From NCBI GenBank assembly GCA_964384825.1, contig CAYLMM010000025.1:1-38267 (forward strand): DNA of 38,267 nt, read 5' to 3'. The notes beneath the pieces were generated by a model. That model did no database searches. It worked only from the letters and a program-made list of their open reading frames with translations, and had not been told where the DNA came from. Positions 1-8,835 of the stretch are shown here, piece by piece. Source of the DNA: CAYLMM01 sp964384825. Its GTDB lineage: Bacteria > Krumholzibacteriota > Krumholzibacteriia > LZORAL124-64-63. The translations under genes were made by a program, and so were the position numbers. The stretch's first letter is position 1. Each line of letters begins with the position of its first letter.

Positions 1-600
1 CCGGATCCCGAGAACGGCTGCCGGGCCGAGGTCTCGTGGCTGGCCGAGGGCGGCCTCTGGGAAATGGATCCCGCCGCCGACATGTCCGAGCTGGCGGCCG
101 GATTGCTGTCCGGAGTCCTGATCGATCCCGAGGTCTCCGACCTGCGCGTCATGGAATGGTCGCCCTTCAAGGTCGACCTGCGCTTCGTCGCCACCGGATC
201 GCTGCCCGAGGCCGAGAACGACCTGGTGGTCGTGGATCTGCCGCGGCCGCCGCGCACGGTGGTCGATGCCCTGCCGCCGGGCTTCCGGGCCAACGCCCGC
301 GCCCGCGCGCTTCCGTTGCTGATCGAACGCGGACTGGAGCAGCGGCTGCGTCTGCGGCTGACGCCTCCCGAGGGCCTGGTCTTCGACGCCGTCCCGCCGG
401 CGATCGAGCGCAAGGCCGGGAAGAATTCCCTGCGCCTGTTCTGCTCGCTGGTCGACGGGCGGCTGGAAGTGGACCGGTCGTTGACCGTCGCGAAGGGCGC
501 GGTCGCCCCGGACGATTTCCCCGCCCTGCGGGATCTCGTGGCCGACGCGCAGAGGCCGGCGGCGAACCGGTTGATCCTGATGCAGTCCGCCGCGGAGTGA
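1..600 (+). CDS. C-terminal part of a DUF3857/transglutaminase-like protein (5' truncated by window edge)
   Basis: The frame is open from base 1 to a TGA at 598-600, so at least 199 residues of a longer protein are present and the ATG at 64 is internal. The visible part has no catalytic motif. It has the alternating hydrophobic, beta-rich pattern and the closing segments (a repeated basic 'R..PLLIERG' stretch, then 'LEVDRSLTV' and 'FPALRDLV') that I associate with the C-terminal region of DUF3857 plus transglutaminase-core proteins, which are usually exported or periplasmic and over 600 residues long. It ends 2 bp before uup, so the two are probably co-transcribed, although no functional link is obvious. 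The family call rests on pattern memory only; another beta-rich exported protein is possible. Confidence 0.5.
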   Translation, partial: PDPENGCRAEVSWLAEGGLWEMDPAADMSELAAGLLSGVLIDPEVSDLRVMEWSPFKVDLRFVATGSLPEAENDLVVVDLPRPPRTVVDALPPGFRANARARALPLLIERGLEQRLRLRLTPPEGLVFDAVPPAIERKAGKNSLRLFCSLVDGRLEVDRSLTVAKGAVAPDDFPALRDLVADAQRPAANRLILMQSAAE

Positions 601-602
601 AC

Positions 603-2399
<1,797 letters not shown>

Positions 2400-2501
2400 A
2401 TCCGCGGATTCGGTGCTTGCCGTGTCCGGCGATCGTGCTTTCTCTTGGATCAAATCGACTTCGATGCCCGCGATCGATCCGCCAGACAAAGGGAGAACGC
2501 C

Positions 2502-3116
2502 ATGGACGTCGCCGCCGCCATCCGGAACCGCCGCGCCGTGAAACGATTCGATCCCGACCATCAGATGACCGCTGCCGAGATCGAGAAGCTGATGTCGCTG
2601 GCGGTGCTCTCGCCCACCGCCTTCAACACCCAGAACTGGCGGTTCGTGCTGGTCCGCGACCCGGACCTCCGCCGTCGCATCCGAGAGAAGTCCTTCGGCC
2701 AGCCGCAGGTCACCGACGCGTCCCTGCTGATCATCCTCTGCGCCGATCTGAAGGCATGGGACCGCGACCCGCAGCGCTACTGGAATTCCGCTCCGGCGGA
2801 TGTGCGCGAAAAACTGGTCGGCATGATCCGCGGCTTCTACGGCGGGAAAGACCAGGTCCAGCGTGACGAGGCGATGCGGTCCTGCGGCCTGGCCGCGACG
2901 ACGCTGATGCTGGCGGCCCAGGACATGGGCTACGATTCCTGCCCGATGGACGGATTCGATTTCGACGCGGTGGGCGAACTGATCGATCTGCCCGCCGACC
3001 ACGTCATCTCGATGTTCGTCGCCGTGGGCAAGCCGCTCGAACCCGCCAAGCCGCGGGCGGACAGGCTGCCTCCCGGGGACGTGACCATCATCGACCGCTT
3101 CGCCGCCGCGGACTGA
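2502..3116 (+). CDS. Nitroreductase-family FMN oxidoreductase
   Basis: 204 residues. The N-terminus has the family pattern 'AAIRNRRAVKRFDPD', followed by a 'LSPTAFNTQNWRFVLV' segment; both contribute to FMN binding in NfsB/NOX-like enzymes, which are cytosolic homodimers reducing nitro, quinone or flavin substrates with NAD(P)H. The C-terminal half contains the usual 'AATTLMLAAQDMGYDSCPMDGF' type helix and loop (shortened here to the core) and 'MFVAVGKP'. The ATG at 2502 is preferred over an in-frame ATG at 2445 because AAAGGGAGAA lies just upstream and the domain starts immediately after. The natural substrate cannot be read from sequence. It is followed 29 bp later by a dehydratase gene with its own strong ribosome binding site, so the two may form an operon. 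Confidence 0.88.
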   Translation: MDVAAAIRNRRAVKRFDPDHQMTAAEIEKLMSLAVLSPTAFNTQNWRFVLVRDPDLRRRIREKSFGQPQVTDASLLIILCADLKAWDRDPQRYWNSAPADVREKLVGMIRGFYGGKDQVQRDEAMRSCGLAATTLMLAAQDMGYDSCPMDGFDFDAVGELIDLPADHVISMFVAVGKPLEPAKPRADRLPPGDVTIIDRFAAAD

Positions 3117-3145
3117 GATCCGCCGCTTCCCGATCGAGGAGGACC

Positions 3146-4105
3146 ATGCGCCCGCCGACCTTCGCCGACATCCGGGCGGCCCACGAGCGGATCCGCCCGC
3201 GCATCCACCGCACCCCGGTGCTGACCTGCTCCGCCCTGGACCGGATCGGCGGCGCGGAGATCCACTTCAAATGCGAGAACCTGCAGAAGGTCGGCGCCTT
3301 CAAGATCCGCGGGGCCGCCAACGCGGTCTTCCAGCTCGAAGACCGGGAGGCCGCCCGGGGCGTGGCGACCCATTCCTCGGGAAACCACGCCGCCGCCCTG
3401 GCGCTGGCCGCGCGCTGGCGGGGCGTCCCCGCCCACGTGGTGATGCCGGAGAACTCGCCGCGCGTGAAGGTGGCGGCGGTGCGCGGCTACGGGGCCGAGA
3501 TCACGTTCTGTCCGCCGACCCTGCCCGACCGGGAAAAGGGTCTGGCCGAGGTGCTGTCCCGGACCGGGGCCACTCCCATCCATCCCTATGACGATCCCCG
3601 CATCGTGGCCGGCCAGGGCACCGCGGCCTTGGAACTCTGCGCCGACGTCCCGGACCTCGACGCGGTCCTGGCTCCGATCGGCGGCGGCGGGCTCTTCGGC
3701 GGCACCGCCCTGGCGGTCGCCGGCGCCCGGCCCGGCACCGAGGCCTACGCCTGCGAGCCGGCCAACGCGGACGACGCCCGGCGCTCGTTCCTGGCCGGAA
3801 GGATCATCCCGGTCGAGAATCCCGACACCATCGCCGACGGCCTGCGCACCTCGCTCGGACGGATCACCTTCCCCCTGCTGCGCGATCTCGCGACGGACGT
3901 GCTGACGGTGGACGAGGAGGGGATCGCGGCGGCCATGCGCCTGATCTGGGAGCGGATGAAGATCGTGGTCGAGCCTTCCTCGGCGGTGCCTCTGGGAGCG
4001 TTGCTGGCTCATCGGGATCGGTTCGCGGGGCGCCGGGTGGGCGTCATCCTGTCGGGTGGGAACGTCGATCTCGGCAATCTGCCCTGGAGCGGAACGACCG
4101 GCTGA
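3146..4105 (+). CDS. PLP-dependent threonine/serine dehydratase (or serine racemase-like)
   Basis: 319 residues, fold type II PLP enzyme. The Schiff-base lysine is K53 in 'VGAFKIRGAANA'; the substrate loop is 'SSGNHAAALA', the phosphate-binding glycine loop is 'PIGGGGLFGG', and 'EPSSAVPLGALL' and 'SGGNVDLG' close the domain. There is no C-terminal ACT regulatory domain, so it resembles catabolic threonine dehydratase (TdcB) or serine racemase rather than feedback-controlled IlvA. Expected reaction: L-threonine or L-serine to 2-oxobutyrate or pyruvate plus ammonia. GGAGGA sits 5-10 nt before the ATG. The gene ends against a hairpin shared with the convergent PAS gene. Confidence 0.9.
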   Translation: MRPPTFADIRAAHERIRPRIHRTPVLTCSALDRIGGAEIHFKCENLQKVGAFKIRGAANAVFQLEDREAARGVATHSSGNHAAALALAARWRGVPAHVVMPENSPRVKVAAVRGYGAEITFCPPTLPDREKGLAEVLSRTGATPIHPYDDPRIVAGQGTAALELCADVPDLDAVLAPIGGGGLFGGTALAVAGARPGTEAYACEPANADDARRSFLAGRIIPVENPDTIADGLRTSLGRITFPLLRDLATDVLTVDEEGIAAAMRLIWERMKIVVEPSSAVPLGALLAHRDRFAGRRVGVILSGGNVDLGNLPWSGTTG

Positions 4106-4107
4106 CG

Positions 4108-4153
4108 AAAAGAACCGGAGCCCCGCCGCTCGACGCGGCGGAAGCCCCGGTTC
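4108..4153 (-). terminator. Hairpin terminator between convergent genes
   Basis: Outer arms GAACCGG (4112-4118) and CCGGTTC (4147-4153) and inner arms CCGCCG/CGGCGG enclose a short loop, with small internal bulges. Read on the minus strand, the stem is followed by CTTTTCG, so it mainly serves the PAS gene that ends at 4177; it can also stop the plus-strand dehydratase transcript. Confidence 0.65.
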
Positions 4154-4176
4154 CCGGGGTGCGGAGCCCCTCCCTC

Positions 4177-5796
4177 TCAGATTCCCCGTTCCCGACCGCG
4201 AACCACCAGGACGATGCGGCGGCCGCCGGCGGGCAACACCGTCACCTCCATCTTCCGATCGCCGCTCAGCGCATCCCACTCGAGTTCCAGGGTCTCGCCC
4301 CCGACGATGACCGCGGTGAAGTTCTCCAGGTCCTGCGCATATTTCTGCGGCGTGATGTCGCTCAGCTTCAGATCCTTCAGCTCATCGTCGACGAGACCGG
4401 TCAGCTCGCAGTAGGTCCGGTTCCACTGGCGATGCACGGCGTCGATCGGCCGTCCGGCATCGTCATCGACGATCTCCAGCAGGGCCACGCCCTCGCCCAC
4501 GGCCCGCATCAGGGAACGCAGGAGTTCCTCGCCCTGCACCCGTTGGCGATCGGCCCGGACGCGTTCGGTCACGTCGGTGATGAAACCTTCCACATCCATC
4601 ACCTCGCCGTCGTCCCCGCAGACGCCCAGGCCCTGCTCCCAGACCCAGCGTTCGTCGCCCGCGGCGGAGAAGAGCCGGTATTCGATCCGGAAGCGTTCGC
4701 CGGCGGCTACCGCCCGGTCGATGATCCCGCGCACCCTGGCCCTGTCCTCGGGGTGGATGAGTTCGGCGAAGGCGATCCCGCCGTCGCCGACCAGTTCGTC
4801 GGGGCGATAGCCGGTCAGGGCCTCGCATCCCTCGCTGACGAATTCCATGTTCCAGTCGCCGTCGCGGCGGCAGCGGTAGGCCATGCCCGGCATGTTGGCG
4901 AAAAGCCTGGCCGTCTGGAGTTCGGTGTCGCGCCGGATCCGCTCCTCCTCCCGCCGCAGCGTGATGTCGCGGATCTGCACGACGACGCCCAGCGGGTCGC
5001 CGTTCCTGTCCCGCATGATCGAGGCGATCACGCTGACCGGAAATTCCGTGCCGTCGGCGCGCACATGGCGGCTCTCGCCCTCCCAGGCGCCCTCGGCCAT
5101 GATGAGCGCCATGGCCGGCAGGTAGGTGTTCTCGAAATGTTCGGGCGTGATGAATTCCGCGGCGGTCATACCGAGGGTCAGACGCACCGACCGGCCGTGC
5201 ATCCTGGCCCAGGCGGGGTTGGAATACTGCACTCCGCCCTGCTGATCGAGCAGGGCGATGCCGTCGGGCGACTGGATGACCGCCCGGCTGAGCATCTGCA
5301 TCCTGTCCTCGGTGTAGCGGCGCGAACTGATGTCCAGGATCACCCCGCGCACGCCGCAGACGACGTCGCCGCGCTCGACCGGAGCCACGTGGCAAACGAC
5401 CGGGAACCGCGTTCCGTCGCTGCGCTGAACTTCGAGTTCGATGGTGATCGCGTCGCCGCCCGCCATCATGCGGTTGAAGGCCCGCTGGGCGATATCGTGG
5501 AATCCGGGGGCCACGAACCCGACGATGCTGTCGCGGGCGAGGATCTTGTCGCGTCCGCACCCGATCAGCATCCCGAACTGTTCGTTGACGTAGACGGCCC
5601 GGCCCGCGGCGTCGGTCTCGAAGACGCACGCCGGCAGGAAGTCGGCCAATTCCCGGAACCGATCGTAGTCGGAATCGACGGTTCCGACCGCATCCCGGAC
5701 ACCCCGGTCTTCTTCCGGATCCATTCCGGCCGGCTCCGCGAGACCGGCGCCCATCCGCTCGGAATCCTGGTTCTTCGGCATCCGCCCCACCCCCAT
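4177..5796 (-). CDS. Four-PAS-domain sensory protein without an output domain
   Basis: 539 residues, cytosolic, no signal peptide or membrane segment. Four consecutive PAS/PAC units can be followed: about 45-160 ('FETDAAGRAVYVNEQFG'), 165-285 ('LLDQQGGVQYSNPAWARM'), 290-415 ('FVSEGCEALTGYRPDELVG', ending in 'EGFITDVTERVRA'), and 430-535. Three PAC ends are clear (GVILDIS, VVQIRDIT, GFITDVT). The protein stops at the end of PAS4; there is no histidine kinase, GGDEF, EAL, MCP or HTH domain, so it must act through partners or as a competing sensor. Its promoter is sigma-28-like, which suggests a motility or chemotaxis role. The start at 5796 has GGGA upstream; an in-frame ATG at 5781, preceded by a G-rich run, is the alternative. 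Ligands are unknown. Confidence 0.85.
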   Translation of the reverse strand: MGVGRMPKNQDSERMGAGLAEPAGMDPEEDRGVRDAVGTVDSDYDRFRELADFLPACVFETDAAGRAVYVNEQFGMLIGCGRDKILARDSIVGFVAPGFHDIAQRAFNRMMAGGDAITIELEVQRSDGTRFPVVCHVAPVERGDVVCGVRGVILDISSRRYTEDRMQMLSRAVIQSPDGIALLDQQGGVQYSNPAWARMHGRSVRLTLGMTAAEFITPEHFENTYLPAMALIMAEGAWEGESRHVRADGTEFPVSVIASIMRDRNGDPLGVVVQIRDITLRREEERIRRDTELQTARLFANMPGMAYRCRRDGDWNMEFVSEGCEALTGYRPDELVGDGGIAFAELIHPEDRARVRGIIDRAVAAGERFRIEYRLFSAAGDERWVWEQGLGVCGDDGEVMDVEGFITDVTERVRADRQRVQGEELLRSLMRAVGEGVALLEIVDDDAGRPIDAVHRQWNRTYCELTGLVDDELKDLKLSDITPQKYAQDLENFTAVIVGGETLELEWDALSGDRKMEVTVLPAGGRRIVLVVRGRERGI

Positions 5797-5825
5797 GAGA
5801 CATTCCCGACATGACGATTGCAGAA

Positions 5826-5852
5826 TTATCGGTCGCGGGAAGAGGAGCTTTA
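5826..5852 (-). promoter_or_regulatory. Sigma-28 (FliA-type) promoter for the PAS protein
   Basis: On the minus strand TAAAGCTC (5852-5845), 11 nt, then ACCGATAA (5833-5826). This matches the flagellar sigma-28 consensus TAAAGTTT-N11-GCCGATAA at 5 of 8 and 7 of 8 positions, including the key TAAAG and CCGATAA cores with exact spacing. The expected transcript starts about 20-25 nt before the ATG at 5796. Confidence 0.72.
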
Positions 5853-5867
5853 GGCGGGAAGAAGACC

Positions 5868-5883
5868 GATCCGGGCCCGGATC
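5868..5883 (-). terminator. Perfect palindrome after the AI-2E-family gene
   Basis: GATCCGGGCCCGGATC is a perfect 16-bp palindrome just beyond the stop codon of the transporter gene. On the minus strand it is followed by GGTCTTCTTCC, a pyrimidine-rich but weak tail, so it is a probable weak terminator that would insulate the downstream sigma-28 promoter. Confidence 0.45.
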
Positions 5884-5884
5884 T

Positions 5885-6946
5885 TCAGGAACCCTCGCCG
5901 GGCAGGACGTCGCGGAACGCCACGCCGTAGAGATCCCACACGGTCACCAGAAGGGCCGCCATCACCGGCCCGACCACGAAGCCGAAGACCCCGAAGAGCA
6001 GCAGACCGCCGACGGTGCCCAGGAAGATCAGCAGGTCGTGCAGACGCGTGTCCCGGCCGACCAGCCTCGGGCGCAGCACGTTGTCCACGCTGCCGACGAT
6101 CAGCGCGCAGAACAGGGCCAGCAGGATCCCCTTGGCGAGATGTCCGCCCAGAACCAGGATCACCGCCGCCGGCACCCAGACCAGGCCGGTGCCGATGCCG
6201 GGGATGATCGAAAGAGCGGTCATCACCGCCCCCCAGAAGACGGCCCCCTCGATCCCCGCCGCCCAGAAGGCCGCGCCGGCCAAAGCGCCCTGGATCACGC
6301 CGATCACCACGGTGCCCTTGAGCGTGGCCCGCGTGACCGACGAGAACCGTTCCATCAGCCGGGCCTCGTCGCGTTCGTTCAGCGGCAGGTAATAGAGGAT
6401 CCGCTTCAGCAGGGATCCGCCGTCGATCAGGAAGAAGAACATGGCGTAGATCGCCACGAAGAACTGGAATAGGAACCAGACCGTCCCGCGAGTCGCCGAC
6501 GAGGCCAGGTTGAAGACGAAGGCGCCGGCGCCGGCCGCCAGATCCCCGGCGCGCGTGAGGATCGTCTCGCGCAGCGGCGCGAGATCCCCGCTCAGCGGAA
6601 TCCGTTCGATCAGCCGCGCCAGGGCGTCGGGCTCGGCCAGCTGCCTTTCGATCCAGGGCCTGGCGATCTGGCTGATCTTCAGGGCCTCCGAGGCCACGAC
6701 CCCCATCAGCGCCAGCACCGGCCCCACGACCACGATCAGCAGCAGCAGGATGGTCAGCAGGGAGGCCGCGGCGCGGCGGCCCCGGCAGAGGCGCAGCAGA
6801 CGGGTGTAGAGAGGATGCGCGAGCCCGGCGGCGATCGCCGCCATCAGCAATGTCATCAGGAAATCGCGGACCATGGCGACGAAGACCGCCGTGACCGCGA
6901 TCACCAGCAGCAGCAGGAAGGATTTCTGGAAACGATCGGCGTTCAT
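5885..6946 (-). CDS. AI-2E (PerM/YdiK) family membrane transporter
   Basis: 353 residues with about eight hydrophobic segments: two near the N-terminus (about 10-45), one near 60-85, then after a soluble stretch (about 90-145) a block of five or more to the end. Family hallmarks are the long extracytoplasmic region before the second half, 'ALSIIPGIGTGLVWVPAA', 'VDNVLRPRLVGRDTRLHDL' and 'GVFGFVVGPVMAALL'. Members are proposed exporters (AI-2 in E. coli TqsA) or Na+/H+ exchangers; the substrate here is unknown. The start is placed at the ATG at 6946 because the conserved N-terminal region begins there. No Shine-Dalgarno precedes it, and a promoter -10 lies only 7 nt upstream, so the transcript is probably leaderless. 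Confidence 0.88.
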   Translation of the reverse strand: MNADRFQKSFLLLLVIAVTAVFVAMVRDFLMTLLMAAIAAGLAHPLYTRLLRLCRGRRAAASLLTILLLLIVVVGPVLALMGVVASEALKISQIARPWIERQLAEPDALARLIERIPLSGDLAPLRETILTRAGDLAAGAGAFVFNLASSATRGTVWFLFQFFVAIYAMFFFLIDGGSLLKRILYYLPLNERDEARLMERFSSVTRATLKGTVVIGVIQGALAGAAFWAAGIEGAVFWGAVMTALSIIPGIGTGLVWVPAAVILVLGGHLAKGILLALFCALIVGSVDNVLRPRLVGRDTRLHDLLIFLGTVGGLLLFGVFGFVVGPVMAALLVTVWDLYGVAFRDVLPGEGS

Positions 6947-6953
6947 GCGGCAG

Positions 6954-6982
6954 AGACTAGCAAACACCCGCGCCGGAGACAA
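6954..6982 (-). promoter_or_regulatory. Housekeeping promoter of the AI-2E-family gene (leaderless)
   Basis: Minus strand TTGTCT (6982-6977), 17 nt, TAGTCT (6959-6954), preceded by TGC (extended -10). Seven bases separate the -10 from the ATG at 6946, so the start site falls on or within 1-2 nt of the start codon. Confidence 0.6.
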
Positions 6983-6999
6983 TCGCTCCCTGGCGTGAA

Positions 7000-7026
7000 G
7001 CGGCCCGGGCATCGGACCCGGGCCGC
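7000..7026 (-). terminator. Perfect 10-bp hairpin downstream of the lamin-tail gene
   Basis: GCGGCCCGGG (7000-7009), a 7-nt loop, CCCGGGCCGC (7017-7026). It lies 32 bp after the stop codon on the minus strand. There is no U-tract, so termination may be weak or Rho-assisted. Confidence 0.5.
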
Positions 7027-7057
7027 CTCCGAATGGCCGTCGATGGATGCGCGAGGA

Positions 7058-7648
7058 TCAGTCGCCGTAGATCGCCTTGATGGCGCCCCAGGTGGCCTCG
7101 GCGTCCGGCACGACGCAGTTGTTCTCGGCGCAGGGCGTGGAGTTCGGGGTGAACACCCACGCGCCCTCGCACAGAGCGATCGATCCGTTCGGCTCGAGAG
7201 GATCGTCCGCGGCTTCGGTCATGTTGAAGTTGCAGATGCTGTTGATCATGTCCGACTCGTACTCGACGCTGTCGACCACGAACGCGGTGCCGCGCTCCAC
7301 GATGGCCACCGCGTCGGGCGCGCCGTTCTGGATGGCGTTGGTCGCGACGCACAGGGGCGCCACGGCGCAGTCGTTGACGCCGAACACCAGGTAGCCGCCG
7401 GCCGGGATCGCGTAGGGATCCAGGTCGATGGTGCAGTACGAAGAGCAGTCGCCCGAGAGCGTGCCGTTGTAGAGGACCAGATCGTGCCCGACCAGCTGCA
7501 TTTCCGTGCCGTCGGGATTGTGCAGCTCGATCCATTCGGCGGCGTCGGTGCCGTCCTGGTCATAGTCGATCTCGTTGATCACGACGCCGGCCTGGGCCGA
7601 TGCCGCGACCATGCAGCCGAGCAGCAGAGCGATGCGCAAGAATTTCAT
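7058..7648 (-). CDS. Exported lamin-tail-domain (LTD) protein with TWGAIK C-terminus
   Basis: 196 residues. The signal peptide 'MKFLRIALLLGCMVAASAQA' is followed at once by 'VVINEIDYDQDGTDAAEWIELHNP', the classic opening of bacterial lamin-tail domains (Ig-like fold, cell-surface or extracellular). Further domain marks are the 'IPAGGYLVFG' strand pair and 'VVDSVEYE'. The mature protein has eight cysteines, consistent with disulfides outside the cytoplasm. The last 20 residues contain PDAEATWGAIKAIYGD, nearly the same as the C-terminus of the GYWKNH protein at 11696-12544. The ATG at 7648 is chosen because GGAGGGA lies 5 nt upstream and the signal peptide starts there. It has its own consensus promoter and a leader of about 200 nt. 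Function unknown; surface or matrix role inferred. Confidence 0.85.
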   Translation of the reverse strand: MKFLRIALLLGCMVAASAQAGVVINEIDYDQDGTDAAEWIELHNPDGTEMQLVGHDLVLYNGTLSGDCSSYCTIDLDPYAIPAGGYLVFGVNDCAVAPLCVATNAIQNGAPDAVAIVERGTAFVVDSVEYESDMINSICNFNMTEAADDPLEPNGSIALCEGAWVFTPNSTPCAENNCVVPDAEATWGAIKAIYGD

Positions 7649-7852
7649 GTCTTCCCTCCGGATTCGATGACGGCAGGCCGTCCCCACGGCCCCGACGGGG
7701 CCACGACAAGACAAACGCCCGATCCGAGTGGAGCGGGCGTTCTCCCAAGAAATATCCGACCTCGGTATTCCCGGTCGCGAACCGGTCGGCCCGAGTCATT
7801 CAGGCGAGGGAACCGGGTCGTGATCCGGCGCTGCGCGACCGGGAAGCGAGGG
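7649..7852 (-). promoter_or_regulatory. Long structured 5' leader of the lamin-tail gene (within the 7649-7998 gene-free stretch)
   Basis: From the predicted start site near 7852 to the ATG there are about 200 nt without a supported gene. Three hairpins can be drawn: CCGGT/ACCGG (7771-7785, 5-nt loop), AACGCCCG/CGGGCGTT (7714-7721 and 7734-7741, 12-nt loop) and the near-closed GGCCCCG-A-CGGGGCC (7688-7702). None matches a riboswitch I recognise. The rest of the gene-free stretch (7853-7998) holds two divergent promoters. Confidence 0.4.
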
Positions 7853-7859
7853 TCCAAGG

Positions 7860-7888
7860 ATTGTACCACACATCAAATCAAGAGTCAA
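7860..7888 (-). promoter_or_regulatory. Consensus sigma-70-type promoter of the lamin-tail gene
   Basis: Minus strand TTGACT (7888-7883), exactly 17 nt, TACAAT (7865-7860), with TGG directly before the -10 (extended -10). Five of six matches at each hexamer in an AT-rich island within GC-rich sequence. Confidence 0.8.
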
Positions 7889-7933
7889 AAACGCATATCT
7901 TTCTCGTGAAAGCTCCGCCCCGAGGTCCGAAGA

Positions 7934-7962
7934 TTGTCTTTCCGGCCGCGGGAACCTAGTAT
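7934..7962 (+). promoter_or_regulatory. Housekeeping promoter of rlmB
   Basis: TTGTCT (7934-7939), 17 nt, TAGTAT (7957-7962). The start site would be near 7969, giving a 30-nt leader that contains the CCGGAGGAA ribosome binding site. It is divergent from the lamin-tail promoter. Confidence 0.65.
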
Positions 7963-7998
7963 GGTCGGGTCGACGAAGCACCCGATCCGGAGGAATCC

Positions 7999-8715
7999 AT
8001 GCTATACGGCATCACGCCGGTCCACGAAGCGCTGCGCGCCGGTCGCCGCAGCATCGAGCGCCTGCTGGTCAAGGAGGGCAAGCCCTCTCCCCGGCTTCGC
8101 GACATCCTCGACCTGGCCCGCGAGCGGGGCGTGCCCGTCGAGACCCGGACCGTCCACGAGATCGGACGCGAGGTGCGCTCGCGCCAGCATCAGGGCGTGG
8201 CTCTGGAATGCGGCGAGCTGCCGACGCTCGACCTCGACGACCTGCTCGGCGGACTGCCGCCCGGACCGGCCCTGATCCTCGCCCTCGACCAGGTCGAAGA
8301 TCCCCAGAACCTCGGCGCCCTGATCCGCACCGCCGCCTTCCTGGGCGCCGACGCCGTGCTGACCCTGCGCAGCCGGTCGGCCCCTCTGAGTCCCGCGGCG
8401 AGCAAGGCTTCCGCCGGCACGATGGAATTCTTTCCCGTCGTCCAGGCGCCCAACCTCGCGGAGTCCCTGCGGCGGCTGCAGCGCGAGGGATGGTGGGTCG
8501 CGGGCAGTTCGCTGGCCGAAGGCTGCGTCGACTACCGCGATATCGCCCCGGCCGAGAAGACGGTGCTGGTGATGGGGGCCGAAGGCTCGGGGATCCGGTC
8601 GCTGACCGGCCGCCGCTGCGACGCCCTGGTGAAGATCCCCGGAACCCCGGAGGTCGAGTCGCTGAACGTGACCGTCTCGGCGGGCATCCTGCTGGCGCAT
8701 TTCCTCGCCCGCTGA
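7999..8715 (+). CDS. rlmB: TrmH-family 23S rRNA (guanosine-2'-O)-methyltransferase RlmB
   Basis: 238 residues. The N-terminal part 'MLYGITPVHEALRAGRR' is the substrate-binding extension of RlmB/TrmH enzymes. The SPOUT motifs follow in order: motif 1 'DQVEDPQNLGALIRTAAFLG' with the catalytic-loop N and R (about 96-115), motif 2 'LVMGAEGSGI' (about 190), motif 3 'ESLNVTVSAGILLAH' (about 217-232) forming the trefoil knot that binds S-adenosylmethionine. Expected reaction: 2'-O-methylation of G2251 in the 23S P-loop. GGAGGAA is 5 nt from the ATG. The exact target nucleotide is inferred from family resemblance; another TrmH-like target is possible. Confidence 0.9.
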   Translation: MLYGITPVHEALRAGRRSIERLLVKEGKPSPRLRDILDLARERGVPVETRTVHEIGREVRSRQHQGVALECGELPTLDLDDLLGGLPPGPALILALDQVEDPQNLGALIRTAAFLGADAVLTLRSRSAPLSPAASKASAGTMEFFPVVQAPNLAESLRRLQREGWWVAGSSLAEGCVDYRDIAPAEKTVLVMGAEGSGIRSLTGRRCDALVKIPGTPEVESLNVTVSAGILLAHFLAR

Positions 8716-8746
8716 CCGGGCCCGATCATTGCGGTCAATTCCACTC

Positions 8747-8775
8747 TTTTTCATCCCGTCTCGTTCTGATAATCT
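8747..8775 (+). promoter_or_regulatory. Candidate promoter of the cytochrome operon
   Basis: TTTTTC (8747-8752), 17 nt, TAATCT (8770-8775) with TGA before the -10 (extended -10). The -35 is poor, so the call rests on the extended -10 and the position 60 bp before the operon. Confidence 0.45.
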
Positions 8776-8835
8776 GTCCGGGCCGCGGTCCGCGAGGGCG
8801 CCCGCCCTCATCTTCAGACGAGGAGACGGTGCTCG

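Noticed and set aside
36..602. Upstream extension of the uup frame
   Set aside because: Arg/Gly/Pro-rich translation overlapping the real preceding gene; the ribosome binding site and domain start fix the ATG at 603.
2400..2501. TTGCCG at 2417 as promoter for the nitroreductase gene
   Set aside because: No TAnnnT hexamer at 16-18 nt; evidence too weak to list.
7560..7799. 79-residue upstream open frame in the leader of the lamin-tail gene
   Set aside because: Arg-rich, no ribosome binding site, and it overlaps the real start out of frame; most likely a GC shadow.
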